Below are positions 16,829-25,967 of a stretch of DNA of 64,000 nt, one piece after another. The position numbers were made by a program, and so were the translations under genes. The stretch is taken from NCBI GenBank assembly GCA_022843545.1, contig JALHNL010000008.1:1-64000 (forward strand). The letters run 5' to 3'. The notes under the pieces are model-generated. The model was given only the letters and a program-made list of their open reading frames with translations, did no database searches and was not told the DNA's origin. Source of the DNA: Phycisphaerales bacterium (lineage in GTDB: Bacteria > Planctomycetota > Phycisphaerae > Phycisphaerales > UBA1924). Numbering within the stretch: position 1 is the stretch's first letter; each line of letters opens with the position of its first letter.

Positions 16829-18565
16829 ATGACCCCAGCCTCCTTCTTCGAGCACTTCGGGATTAGCGAGAACCCCTTTCGGGGGGAAGAGGCGCGGCAG
16901 GACCCTGTCCTGGCGCGGCTGGTCGCTGGCCCGCGCGCGGGGCTGGTGGAGGGCGAGGGCGGGAGCGGGGCGTATCGCACGCCGCGGGTGGCGATGCACC
17001 CGGAGATGGAGCGGATCCTGGGCGACCTGGGCCAGCCTTCGGCGGCGGTGGTGTTCGGCGAGAAGGGCGCGGGCAAGACGGCGATCCGCCTGCAGATCGC
17101 GCGGGCGGTGAACGAGCACAACGCGCGGAACCCGGACGCGAAGGTCCTTCTGCTGGCCTACGACGATCTGAACCCCGTGGTGGACCGGCTGCACAACCGG
17201 CTGGCGCGGCCGTCGCGCAAGGGGGAGACGAGCCCGGCGGAGACGCTCAAGTCGATGCGGCTGGTGGACCACATCGACGGGATGCTCTGCGCCGCGGTGC
17301 CCAAACTGGTGGACGCGGTGCTGGTGAGCGGCGCGGTGAGCCGCGAGCCCGGGCCCGACGCGCCGCAACTGGGCCCGGAGCCGAAGAAGAAGCTGAGGGC
17401 AGGGGCCGACGCGGTGCTGCGGCGAGACCTGTTGACGCTGCAGATGATCTACGACCGGCCCGAGGAGGCCGTCATTCGGACGCGTGTGCTGCGCCGCGCG
17501 CTGGGCGTCACCCGGTCGTGGACGGAGTGGCTTACGTCGCTCATGGCGGTGTGGGGCTGGGCCCTGCCCCTGCTGGTGGTGCTGATGATGGTGCTGAGCA
17601 GCCCGGACCAGGCACCCGCGCCGACCGGGCCGGACGCGCCCACGACGACGCTGGGCGTGTTCTGGGACACGATCACCTCGCCGGCGAAGTTGCTGTCGTA
17701 CCTGGGCCTCTCAGGGTGGGACAACCCGCGGACGGTGATCTGGAGCAGCCTGTTCTTCCTGACGGTGGGCCTGTGGATCGTGTTCCTGGGGCGGCGCGGG
17801 TGGACCGACCGGTTCCGCCTGAATCGGCTGGCGCACCGGATCCACAAGCACGTTCGGGTGAACGGGCGCACCGAGGGCTCGATCAGCGATGCGCTGCGCG
17901 TGCTGCCCGCGCGGTGGCGGTCCAGCGCTGGGCTGCCCGTGAACGACTCGGAGGACTTCCGGTACAAGCTCCTGCAGCGGCTGCGCGCGGTGGTGGGGGC
18001 GTTCGGCTATCGCTCGCTCTTGATCGTGGTGGACCGCGCCGATGAGCCCTCGCTGATCGCGGGGGAGCCTGATCGCATGCGCTCGGTGGTGTGGCCGCTC
18101 TTGAGCAACAAGTTCATGCAGCAGGAGGGCGTGGCGGTGAAGCTGCTGCTCCCCATCGAGCTGCGGCACATGCTGTTCCGCGAGTCGTCGGCGTTCTTCC
18201 AGCAGGCGCGGATGGACAAGCAGAATCTGGTGGAGCAGCTCTCGTGGACGGGGGCGATGCTGTACGACCTGTGCGACGCGCGGATCGCGGCGTGCCGGCG
18301 CGAGGGGGCGCCGGCGGGCGAAGCGGTGTCGCTGGCCGATCTGTTCGCGGAGGACGTGGGGCGGACCATGCTGATCGAGGCGCTGGAGCAGATGCGACAG
18401 CCGCGCGACGCGTTCAAACTCATCTACCAGTGCGTGATCGATCACTGTGCCCAGGCGCTCGAGAACGCCCACCAGTGGCGCATCCCGCGGCACGTGCTGG
18501 ACACGGCCCGCAAGCAGCAGGCGGAGCGTGTGCGGCAGCTGGCCATGGGGATCAGGCCGGCGTGA
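16829..18565 (+). CDS. Membrane-inserted P-loop ATPase with KAP-like topology
   Basis: I cannot assign this 578-residue protein to a characterised family. It has Walker A G77-E-K-G-A-G-K-T84 and a likely Walker B SLLIVVDRADE at about 396-406. Two hydrophobic segments (about 241-257 and 303-321) lie between the two Walker motifs. This Walker A / two-TM / Walker B order is the layout of KAP-family NTPases. The N-terminus FFEHFGISENPF faintly resembles the start of ExeA/GspA-type ATPases, which assist type II secretion. It is a stand-alone gene between the VOC gene (divergent) and the ABC operon (convergent). ATPase activity is likely; the partner and role are unknown. Confidence 0.7.
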   Translation: MTPASFFEHFGISENPFRGEEARQDPVLARLVAGPRAGLVEGEGGSGAYRTPRVAMHPEMERILGDLGQPSAAVVFGEKGAGKTAIRLQIARAVNEHNARNPDAKVLLLAYDDLNPVVDRLHNRLARPSRKGETSPAETLKSMRLVDHIDGMLCAAVPKLVDAVLVSGAVSREPGPDAPQLGPEPKKKLRAGADAVLRRDLLTLQMIYDRPEEAVIRTRVLRRALGVTRSWTEWLTSLMAVWGWALPLLVVLMMVLSSPDQAPAPTGPDAPTTTLGVFWDTITSPAKLLSYLGLSGWDNPRTVIWSSLFFLTVGLWIVFLGRRGWTDRFRLNRLAHRIHKHVRVNGRTEGSISDALRVLPARWRSSAGLPVNDSEDFRYKLLQRLRAVVGAFGYRSLLIVVDRADEPSLIAGEPDRMRSVVWPLLSNKFMQQEGVAVKLLLPIELRHMLFRESSAFFQQARMDKQNLVEQLSWTGAMLYDLCDARIAACRREGAPAGEAVSLADLFAEDVGRTMLIEALEQMRQPRDAFKLIYQCVIDHCAQALENAHQWRIPRHVLDTARKQQAERVRQLAMGIRPA

Positions 18566-18640
18566 CGGACGGGATCGGCGAACCCGGCCAACGCGGGCGA
18601 GCGACGAAGAGATCGGCGAGCCGCTGGCCCGTCTGCCCCG

Positions 18641-19807
18641 TCAGAAGTCCCTCCGGCAGAAGACCCAGGCGGCCACGCCCAGGACCATGAACTGGAACGC
18701 GCCGCTGGTGCCGATGATCCACCACTCGTCGCGCTGGGCGAGCCTCTCTCGCAGTTCGCGGTCGATGGCGCGGCTGCTGACGCGGACCTTGCCTATCCAG
18801 CGCGTGTCGCGCTCGCGGACCGGGCGGGCGTTGGCGAGCTGCGTGAGTTCATCATCCCGGAACAGCACGCGGTTGAGCAGGTCGAAGGTCTCGTTGGTCT
18901 TGGGCAGGAACATCTTGATGCCGAAGATGATGTTGTGGGCCGTGGTGAGCGACTGGACGTTCTCGCTCACGTCCTTGAAGGACTCCTCCCACTCGGCGAG
19001 CTCGGCGGCGGCGCGCTCGCGCTCGCTCTGGGTGTCGGCGGAAGGCGGCTTCTGGGAGGCGAGCAGGGCGTCAAGCTCGCGGACTTTGTCGGCCCGGCTT
19101 TTCACCCCGTCCATCATGGCGATCTGGCCCGCTTCCCACTGCATGCGGCCGCGGAGCAGCCCGGCCGTCTCGACCAGGTGAACGACGAAGGCCAGCAGCC
19201 AGATGATGCCGGCGGCGAGCAAGGCGGTGAGGGCGGAGCGGGTGATGACGCCGACGAGCACGCTCACGCAGAAAAGGTAACTGAAGATGAGCATCATGAT
19301 GGGCACGGCGAGCAGGAAGTCCCAGACCCATGTGCCGGTGCGCAGGCCGATGACCGTGATGGAAGCGAGCGTGAAGACGACGACCTGCACGCCCACGAAC
19401 ATGAGGGCGAGCACGTACTTGACGAGGAACGCGCGCAGGCGGCCCAGCGGCTTGCTGAGCGTGAGCTCGATACTGCCCGAGGCGACAAAGTCCGGGAAGA
19501 CGTGGGCGGTGGAGATGAGGGCCAGGGCCATGGCGGCCCACGAGAGCCACACACCGAAGCCGAAGGTGGAGAACAGCAGTTTGAAGAACGCTTCGCGCGA
19601 GATGATGTTGGTGTTGAAGAAGGTGAGCGGGATCTGCCAGCCCAGGATCTTCATGCCCTGCTGGTTGAAGTCGAACATCGCGAAGAACGCGACGACGACC
19701 AGCGAGATGATGAGGCTGAGCCAGAAGAGCCGGCGGGCGCTCAGTTCGCGGTAGGCGTCCACCACCTGGGCCCAGGTTTGGCGCACGATCAGGGTCATCG
19801 GGTTCAC
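18641..19807 (-). CDS. ABC transporter permease (ABC-2-like)
   Basis: This 388-residue polytopic membrane protein has six or so hydrophobic segments, including LFWLSLIISLVVVAFFAMF near the N-terminus and FMVLGVAAWVFC at the C-terminus. A soluble loop of about 100 residues containing DALLASQKPPSAD sits before the last transmembrane helix. FVASGSIELTLSKPLGR resembles ABC-2-type permeases that pair with single ATPases. The GTG start overlaps the ATPase stop (GTGA); an ATG 9 nt downstream is an alternative. It is the last gene of a three-gene overlapping operon with the ATPase and a methyltransferase. The substrate cannot be told. Confidence 0.88.
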   Translation of the reverse strand: MNPMTLIVRQTWAQVVDAYRELSARRLFWLSLIISLVVVAFFAMFDFNQQGMKILGWQIPLTFFNTNIISREAFFKLLFSTFGFGVWLSWAAMALALISTAHVFPDFVASGSIELTLSKPLGRLRAFLVKYVLALMFVGVQVVVFTLASITVIGLRTGTWVWDFLLAVPIMMLIFSYLFCVSVLVGVITRSALTALLAAGIIWLLAFVVHLVETAGLLRGRMQWEAGQIAMMDGVKSRADKVRELDALLASQKPPSADTQSERERAAAELAEWEESFKDVSENVQSLTTAHNIIFGIKMFLPKTNETFDLLNRVLFRDDELTQLANARPVRERDTRWIGKVRVSSRAIDRELRERLAQRDEWWIIGTSGAFQFMVLGVAAWVFCRRDF

Positions 19808-20886
19808 GCGGAGGCTCCCTTCGATCCGGAGTCTTCGGCCGCGCCGGGCGGCAGGGTGGACCCGTCAGCGGCGGTGACCGCCCGCATGAACAGGTCTTCG
19901 AGCGACGGGCGGACGCTGACCACGCTCTTGATCACGCCGCGCGAGGCCCGCACCGCGTCGATGATGGGCTGGATGGTGGCGGGATCCATGCTGCGGACGC
20001 GAAGAAGCCCGCGGTCAGTCTCCAGCATGGTGCCGTCGCGGAGCGCCAGGGTGCCCGCGGCGGCGGCCGGGGGGGGCGGGGCGGTGAGCGGCGCGAGCAC
20101 CGCGTGCCAATCGAGCGACTCGCCCCCGGCGGCGGTGGCGGCGATCTCGTAGCGCTGCCCGTAGGCGGTGAGCTCGGGGATCGTGCCCTGCTCAGAGACG
20201 CGCCCCTGCACCATGATCGCGACGCGGTCGCAGACCATCTCCAGTTCGCTCAGCAGGTGCGAGTTCAGGAAGATCGTGCGGCCTTTGGCCCGCTCCTGAA
20301 CCAGGATGGCGCGGATGTCGCGCCTTCCCACGGGGTCCACGCCGTCGGTGGGCTCGTCGAGCAATACGAGCTGCGGGTCGTTGATGAGCGACTGCGCGAT
20401 GCCGAGACGCTGGCGCATCCCCTTGCTGAACTGACCGATCCGCCGATCAGCCCACTTGGCGAGGCCGAGCTGGTCGAGCAGTTCGGCGGAGCGCTTGCGG
20501 CGGGTGGGGCGGTCGACGCCCGAGAGCGTGGCGAAGTAGTCCAGCGCCTGGCGGGCGGTGAGATACTCCGGGAAGCGGTGGTGCTCGGGCAGATAGCCCA
20601 CGCGGCGCAGCGTGCCCTTGTGCCCCACGGGCCGGCCCAGCAGCGTGCCCTCGCAGCGGCTGGGGCGGATGACGGTCATGAGGATCTTGACGAGCGTGCT
20701 CTTGCCCGCGCCGTTGGGGCCTAGCAGGCCGAAGATCTCGCCGGGGTTGACGGTGAAGTTCACGCCGCGCAGGGCGGGCGTGGGCTTGCTCCAGGGGCGG
20801 GCGCGGTAGTGCTTGGTGACGTTGGTCACGGCAATGGCGTGGCGCACCTCGGCGGAGTCGGGTGGGTGGACGAGCTGCATGGTCAT
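19804..20886 (-). CDS. ABC transporter ATP-binding protein
   Basis: This 360-residue cytoplasmic ATPase energises the adjacent permease. Walker A is G56-PNGAGKS-T64, the signature motif is the divergent FSKGMRQR (153-160) in place of LSGGQ, and Walker B is LVLLDEP (173-179) followed by TDGVDP. This variant is typical of the CcmA/NatA-type exporters. After the nucleotide-binding domain there is an extra C-terminal domain of about 110 residues that ends DLFMRAVTAADGS. The start at 20886 (MTMQL) overlaps the stop of the methyltransferase gene as ATGA. The open frame upstream of it is noise. Confidence 0.93.
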   Translation of the reverse strand: MTMQLVHPPDSAEVRHAIAVTNVTKHYRARPWSKPTPALRGVNFTVNPGEIFGLLGPNGAGKSTLVKILMTVIRPSRCEGTLLGRPVGHKGTLRRVGYLPEHHRFPEYLTARQALDYFATLSGVDRPTRRKRSAELLDQLGLAKWADRRIGQFSKGMRQRLGIAQSLINDPQLVLLDEPTDGVDPVGRRDIRAILVQERAKGRTIFLNSHLLSELEMVCDRVAIMVQGRVSEQGTIPELTAYGQRYEIAATAAGGESLDWHAVLAPLTAPPPPAAAAGTLALRDGTMLETDRGLLRVRSMDPATIQPIIDAVRASRGVIKSVVSVRPSLEDLFMRAVTAADGSTLPPGAAEDSGSKGASA

Positions 20887-21587
20887 CGCTTCCGGGCCAC
20901 GACGTGGTAGACGTGCCAGTGCTTGGGGTGGTGATGGGCGTCGGCGCCGTCCTTGTCTTCTTCGTTGAACTGTGCGATGTCGAAGCGGGCGAGCATCTCC
21001 ATCGCCTGCTCGCGCGTCTGGTGAGACCGGTCGGGCAGCGCGGCCCAGGTGTCGCGGTCGCCGAAGAGTTGCCCACAGAACCACCCGCCCGGGCGCACGG
21101 CCGACACGATCCGCTCCCACAGCTCGGCGAAGCGGTGGGGGAGGCAGAAGGGCAGGGCGAAGGAGGCGTTGAGCAGGTCGCACTCGGGCAGCGGCGCGTC
21201 CTCCATCATGGCCTGCACGGTGCGGAGGCGCGACCAATCCGGCACGTCCACCCGCGCCGCCATCCGCGCGATGGCCTGGGGGTGCCCGTCAATGGCCAGC
21301 ACGCGCCAGCCGCGGCGGACGAGTTCCGCTGCGTCGCGTCCTTCGCCCGCAGCGAGGTCGACCGCGAATCCCGGCGGGCGATCGCCCCACAGGCGCAGGG
21401 CCTCGATCAGCGTTTCGCGCGGGCCCTTGCCCGCGACGGCGGCGAAGTAGCCGGGCCAGTCGCGCTGCGCGGCGTAGGCGTGGGCGGGCTTGAGCAGAGC
21501 GGGGGGGATCTCGTCCCATGGGTGGAGAGTGCGCCCCGGGTTGGCGGGGGCTTCGGGTTGGTCGCGCGGGGGGTCGGGACGGGTCAT
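20883..21587 (-). CDS. Class I SAM-dependent methyltransferase
   Basis: This is a 234-residue Rossmann-fold methyltransferase. Motif I, AVDLAAGEGRDA, binds S-adenosylmethionine, followed by RVLAIDGHPQAI (acidic residue for ribose binding), ECDLLNASFALPFC (motif IV region) and VRPGGWFCGQLFG (post-motif). The family resembles tellurite-resistance/UbiE-like small-molecule methyltransferases; the substrate is unknown. It is the first gene of the overlapping operon with the ABC ATPase and permease, which hints that the methylated product could be linked to transport. Only 12 bp separate its start from the divergent UbiD gene, so the two promoters must overlap coding sequence. Confidence 0.87.
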   Translation of the reverse strand: MTRPDPPRDQPEAPANPGRTLHPWDEIPPALLKPAHAYAAQRDWPGYFAAVAGKGPRETLIEALRLWGDRPPGFAVDLAAGEGRDAAELVRRGWRVLAIDGHPQAIARMAARVDVPDWSRLRTVQAMMEDAPLPECDLLNASFALPFCLPHRFAELWERIVSAVRPGGWFCGQLFGDRDTWAALPDRSHQTREQAMEMLARFDIAQFNEEDKDGADAHHHPKHWHVYHVVARKR

Positions 21588-21599
21588 AGGCTCACGCCA

Positions 21600-23723
21600 A
21601 TGTACGCCAGTCTGCGGGAGTTTGTTGGGGCGATTGAGAAGGCCGGGGAACTCTGGCGCGTCACCGAGCCCATGGACCCGGTGCTGGAGATCGCCTGGCT
21701 GGCCGACCGGTCGAGCAAATCGCCCGCGCCGAGTCTGCCGTCCGAGTCGGCCAGGCGTAACGACCCGCGCTTCCACCATCTGGGCGGCAAGGCCATTTTG
21801 TGCGAGAACGTTACGGGCTCGGACATGCCCGTGCTCATCAACGCCTGGGGCTCATACCGCCGGATGGAGATGGCTCTGGGCTGCGATGAGGGCGGGCACA
21901 CTCCGGGCGGGTTTGACGCGATCGGGGCTCGGATCGGGTCGCTGGTGAAGCCCGAGCCGCCCCAGGGGCTGCGCGACGCGCTGGCCAAGGCTCGGCAGTT
22001 CTTGCCGCTGCTCAAGATCGCCCCCAAGCGGAAGCGCGGCAGCGGGCCCTGCCAGCAGGTCGTCACCACCGGCGACGCGGTGGACCTCACCCGCCTGCCC
22101 ATCCTCCGCTGCTGGCCCCACGACGGGGATTACGCCGCGCTGGGATACCCGCCGGGGGTCAACGACGGCATCCCGGGCCTGGGCAGCGGCGCGGAGTGGG
22201 AGGCGCGGTATCGCGGGCGGTACATCACGCTGGCGGGGATTCACACGATCCACGCGGACGACCGCGACCATCCCAAGCCGCCCAGCCACAACATCGGGAT
22301 GTACCGGGTGCAGCTCTTCGGCCCGCGCACCATGTCGATGCACTGGCACATGCACCACGATGGCGCGCGTCACTGGCGCTCGTGGAAGAAGCTGGGCAAG
22401 CCCATGCCGGTGGCGGTGGTGCTGGGGGGAGAGAGCGTGCTGCCCTACGCCGCGACCGCGCCGCTTCCGCCGGGGATCAGCGAACTGCTCATGGCGGGGT
22501 TCCTGAATCGCGGCGGGATCCCGATGGTGCGGGCCAAGACGGTGCCGCTGTGGGTGCCGGCCAACGCGGAGATCGTGATCGAGGGGTACGTGAGGCACGA
22601 TGCGGGGTTCATCGGGTGGGAGCCCGCTCAGACGGCTGGGGGGCCACGTGGCCGAGCGGCGGGCTCGGGAGCCGCGGGTGAACCGCTGGGCCCGGGTGCG
22701 GTGTTTGAGGGGCCCTTCGGCGATCACACGGGCTTCTACTCCATGCCGGATCGCTACCCGATCCTGGACGTCACCGCGATCACGACGCGCAAGGACCCCA
22801 TCTACCCCACCACGGTGGTGGGCCTGCCGCCGCAGGAGGACTACTTCCTGGGCAAGGCGACGGAGCGGGTCTTCTTCCCGCTGCTCAAGACGCTGATCCA
22901 CGACATCGAGGACTACGACCTGCCGCTGTTCGGCGCGTTCCACAACTGCGCCGCGATCAAGATCAAGAAGGCGTACCCGCTGCAGGGGCGGCGGGTGATG
23001 CACAGCGTGTGGGGCGCGGGGCAGATGGCGTGGACCAAGACCATCTTTGTGGTGGATGACGACGTGGATGTTCATGACACGCGGGCGGTCTTGCGGGCCG
23101 CGGCCCGGCGTTGCCACCCGCGGCGCGATATCGAGACCGTCAACGGCCCGCTGGACATCCTGGACCACGCCGCGCCAAGGCTGGGCGCGGGGATGAAGAT
23201 CGGCTTTGACTGCACGCGGAAGATCGCGGGTGAGGAGGTCGCGGGCATCTCGGTGAACCCTGATGAACCCGACGCGGATCAGGCTTCGCACCCCCAGACC
23301 CAGAACGTGATTTCCGACGTGCTCTCGCTCCCCACGGTGCAGTCGGCTTCGCTGCACGAGGGCTGGCTGTTCGTGAAGATCGACAAGCAGCGTGCCGGCG
23401 ATGGGGAGCGGGTCCTGGGGCTGGTGCGGGGGTTCGCCCGCAAGTGGGACGCCGCGTCGCCGCCGTTTGTGGTGACGGTCGCGGGGCACGTGAACGTTCA
23501 CGATCTGGACGACGCGTTCTTCCACTGGTGCGCCAACACCGACGTGTCGCGCGATTCGGGCGGGTGGATCACGCCGTCGGGGCGGTTCGTGGCGACGTTC
23601 GACGCGACGCCCAAGGTGCCCGGGGACGAGCGCAACGGCCAGCCCGTGCGTCCGTGGCCGCCGGTGCTCAAGACCGAACTGCCCGCGGCGCTGAAGGTGG
23701 ATCGGATGATGAACGGGGGTTGA
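21600..23723 (+). CDS. UbiD-family decarboxylase
   Basis: This 707-residue protein belongs to the prenylated-FMN-dependent UbiD decarboxylases, which in many bacteria decarboxylate a quinone precursor. It starts MYASLREFVGAIEKAGEL, the typical UbiD N-terminus, and carries TRLPILRCWPHDG, NIGMYRVQLFGPRTMSMHWH and the FEGPFGDHTGFYS segment that usually contains active-site residues. It is longer than the usual 490-610 residues, with a Gly/Ala-rich insertion just before EGPFGDHTG (about residues 345-370). No ubiX gene, which would make the prenyl-FMN cofactor, is in the window. Substrate unproven; a role in menaquinone synthesis is one possibility. Confidence 0.88.
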   Translation: MYASLREFVGAIEKAGELWRVTEPMDPVLEIAWLADRSSKSPAPSLPSESARRNDPRFHHLGGKAILCENVTGSDMPVLINAWGSYRRMEMALGCDEGGHTPGGFDAIGARIGSLVKPEPPQGLRDALAKARQFLPLLKIAPKRKRGSGPCQQVVTTGDAVDLTRLPILRCWPHDGDYAALGYPPGVNDGIPGLGSGAEWEARYRGRYITLAGIHTIHADDRDHPKPPSHNIGMYRVQLFGPRTMSMHWHMHHDGARHWRSWKKLGKPMPVAVVLGGESVLPYAATAPLPPGISELLMAGFLNRGGIPMVRAKTVPLWVPANAEIVIEGYVRHDAGFIGWEPAQTAGGPRGRAAGSGAAGEPLGPGAVFEGPFGDHTGFYSMPDRYPILDVTAITTRKDPIYPTTVVGLPPQEDYFLGKATERVFFPLLKTLIHDIEDYDLPLFGAFHNCAAIKIKKAYPLQGRRVMHSVWGAGQMAWTKTIFVVDDDVDVHDTRAVLRAAARRCHPRRDIETVNGPLDILDHAAPRLGAGMKIGFDCTRKIAGEEVAGISVNPDEPDADQASHPQTQNVISDVLSLPTVQSASLHEGWLFVKIDKQRAGDGERVLGLVRGFARKWDAASPPFVVTVAGHVNVHDLDDAFFHWCANTDVSRDSGGWITPSGRFVATFDATPKVPGDERNGQPVRPWPPVLKTELPAALKVDRMMNGG

Positions 23724-23734
23724 CGCGGGGCCGG

Positions 23735-25261
23735 TCAGCGCGGGTTCGGCACACTCGTGGCCCGTGCGGCCTGAGCCGTGAGCCAGCGGTCGATGCGGGC
23801 GACCACCTCATCGTGGAACTCCCGGGCCCTGGCGGTGCCCCCGCCCTTGTTGGTGTCATTGACCAGCACGCTGAAGGCGATCCGCCGCCCGGTGGTCGGG
23901 TTGATGACGTAGCCCGAGAGGCACGAGACGCCGTCAATGAAGCCGGTCTTGGCCCGGACCTCGTTCTTGAGGCGTTCGTCCTTGAATCGGCTGGCCAGAC
24001 GGCCCTCGTCGCCCGAGGCCATCGAGTTGAAGAAGTCGGGCCACTCGGGCTGGCGCGCGAGGTAGACGAGCCAGTTCGTCATGAGCGAAGCGGTGACGCG
24101 GTTGTCGCGAGAGAGCCCGCTGCCATCGGACATGACCAGCGCGCCGGCGTCGGCGCCCAGGCGGTCGTTCAGCGTCATGCGGGCCACCGAGGCTCCGCTT
24201 GACCACGAGCCGGGCTGGCCCGTGACTTTGTGCCCCACGGCCTTGAGCAGGCACTCGGCGTACAGGTTCTGGCTCTCGACGTTGCACCGCGCGATGGCGG
24301 TGGTCAGCGGCGTGGCCACCGCGCCGACCTGGCGGGCGCCGGTCCAGTCGTCGCGCTCGCCGGCGGTGCGCACCGTGGGGGTCGCGCCCGCGCTCATGCC
24401 CGCGCCGGCGAGCCGATCGGCGATGAGCCGCCCGAAGATCGCGCCGGGGTCGTGCATGGCGACGGAGATGGGCTTGTCGAGATTCGAGCGGATGGTGCCC
24501 GACAGCGTGAACCGCGTGCTCTCGCCCATCCGGATCGCGCCGATGGTCGCTTGACCCTCGTCGATCGTGCGGGCCTTGTTGATGATCTCGATCCACGGCG
24601 CGGCGGGCACGGTCCGCCAGTTGGGGGGCGAGCCGGCGCGTTGCCCGCGCGTGGCGTAGATGTCGATGCAGTTGGTCATGAACGACAGACCGGAGACCGG
24701 CGCGCAGTACCAGCGGCTGAGCTGGTCCTTGGGCCACGACGGGTGGATCAGGTCGCGGTCAAAGATCCGCTCGTCCACCACCACCTCGCGGATGCCGGCG
24801 ACCTTCTCGGCGCGGAACTTGCTGATGATCTGGTCGAAGAACTGTTCCAGCGACATGCCCATGCGGTCCAGCAGCATGGGGTCGGCCAGGCCGGGGTCGC
24901 CACCGCCCAGGATGATCAACTGGTCGCCCTTGACCAGGAACCGCGTGGTGAACTGGTAGTCCTTGCCGAGCACGATCAGCGCCACGCCGCTGGTGATGAG
25001 CTTGAGGTTGCTGGCCGGCGCGAGCGCGGAGCGTTCGTTGAGCCCGGCGAGCATCTCGCCCGAGTCCACGTCCATCACCGCGACGCTCACCGTCGCCTGC
25101 CCCAGCTTGGCGTTCGAGTGCGCCGCGGCGACCTCGCGGTCGAGCGGGCCGGCGACGGCGGCGGGCGTGCTGAGCCACAGCCCCGCGACCGCGAAGAGAG
25201 CCAGCAGGCCCTTCGCCCATGCACCACGACCGATTGACGGCTTATCGCGTCCTGATCTCAT
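23735..25261 (-). CDS. dacB: D-alanyl-D-alanine carboxypeptidase/endopeptidase (PBP4, DacB family)
   Basis: This 508-residue exported penicillin-binding protein trims peptidoglycan peptides in the periplasm. A signal peptide is visible (LLALFAVAGLWLSTPAAVA, about residues 19-37). The catalytic S84-N-L-K87 motif lies in SALAPASNLKLITSG. The second motif region is SDGSGLSRDNR, and the KTG motif is in VRAKTGFIDGVSCLSGYV. The PBP4-specific insertion between the first and second motifs is present, judging by length. The start at 25261 is supported by GGGAGG 5 nt upstream; two earlier in-frame starts lack one. It converges on ubiD with only 11 bp between the stops. Peptidoglycan synthesis in planctomycetes makes this plausible. 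Confidence 0.92.
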   Translation of the reverse strand: MRSGRDKPSIGRGAWAKGLLALFAVAGLWLSTPAAVAGPLDREVAAAHSNAKLGQATVSVAVMDVDSGEMLAGLNERSALAPASNLKLITSGVALIVLGKDYQFTTRFLVKGDQLIILGGGDPGLADPMLLDRMGMSLEQFFDQIISKFRAEKVAGIREVVVDERIFDRDLIHPSWPKDQLSRWYCAPVSGLSFMTNCIDIYATRGQRAGSPPNWRTVPAAPWIEIINKARTIDEGQATIGAIRMGESTRFTLSGTIRSNLDKPISVAMHDPGAIFGRLIADRLAGAGMSAGATPTVRTAGERDDWTGARQVGAVATPLTTAIARCNVESQNLYAECLLKAVGHKVTGQPGSWSSGASVARMTLNDRLGADAGALVMSDGSGLSRDNRVTASLMTNWLVYLARQPEWPDFFNSMASGDEGRLASRFKDERLKNEVRAKTGFIDGVSCLSGYVINPTTGRRIAFSVLVNDTNKGGGTARAREFHDEVVARIDRWLTAQAARATSVPNPR

Positions 25262-25410
25262 CGACGCCTCCCTGCTCACCATGTCACTGATCCCGTCTTC
25301 GCGTTTGCGGCCAACGGGCTTCAACGGTATCGGATGCCGGGAGCCGGGGTCTGCAAGACCGGGCGCAATACGCGGATGCACGCGGGCCCGGGGCGTGTTA
25401 TCATCCGTGC

Positions 25411-25803
25411 GTGACCGCTCCAAGCCCTTCCCCGGACATCCTGCTGGTGGACGACAACGAGCAGAACCTCGAATTGCTCGAGGCGTTTCTGGAGGAGGTC
25501 GGGGGCACCGTCCGCACCGCCACCGACGGGCTGGCGGCTCTGGCTGAGGTCGCCCGGCACCCGCCCGACCTGATCCTGCTCGACGTGATGATGCCCCGTA
25601 TGAGCGGGTTCCAGTGTTGCAGCAAGTTGAAGGCCGACCCCAAGTCCAAGAACATCCCGGTGATCATGGTGACCGCCCTGAACGAGGAGAGCGACCGCGA
25701 GCACGCCGCCGACTGCGGGGCCGACGCGTTCATCTCCAAGCCCTTGAACAAGGCGGAACTACTGGAGCGGGTGAGGCGGTTCTTGCCCAATGTGAAGCGA
25801 TAG
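25411..25803 (+). CDS. Single-domain response regulator
   Basis: This 130-residue CheY-like receiver domain has all key residues: D14/D15 in LLVDDNEQN, the phosphoacceptor D58 in LILLDVMMPRMSGF, T88 in IMVTAL and K110 in FISKPLNKAE. There is no output domain, so it must act by protein-protein contact or in a phosphorelay. The GTG start at 25411 is the only one giving a complete first beta strand. It is divergent from dacB and lies 164 bp before the PAS-GAF-REC gene on the same strand, suggesting a common signalling role. No histidine kinase is adjacent. Confidence 0.93.
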   Translation: MTAPSPSPDILLVDDNEQNLELLEAFLEEVGGTVRTATDGLAALAEVARHPPDLILLDVMMPRMSGFQCCSKLKADPKSKNIPVIMVTALNEESDREHAADCGADAFISKPLNKAELLERVRRFLPNVKR

Positions 25804-25967
25804 GTCAGAATTCGACGAATGGCTGAAGTGGAAACCTGAGTGCGTATAGACCATCCAAGGAAGTAGTGGCCCGGGGTGGATTCCTGGGGCAAAGTAGCGG
25901 GAACGGTTCGCGGTCCTAGGGAATACGAACAGGACCCGAATAGTGCGATTCGTGCGAGTACCCGACA
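25804..25967. other. Spacer between two signalling genes
   Basis: No ORF, hairpin or repeat was recognised in this stretch. Its base composition is less GC-rich than the flanking genes, as expected for a promoter region, but no -35/-10 pair could be chosen with confidence. Confidence 0.3.
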
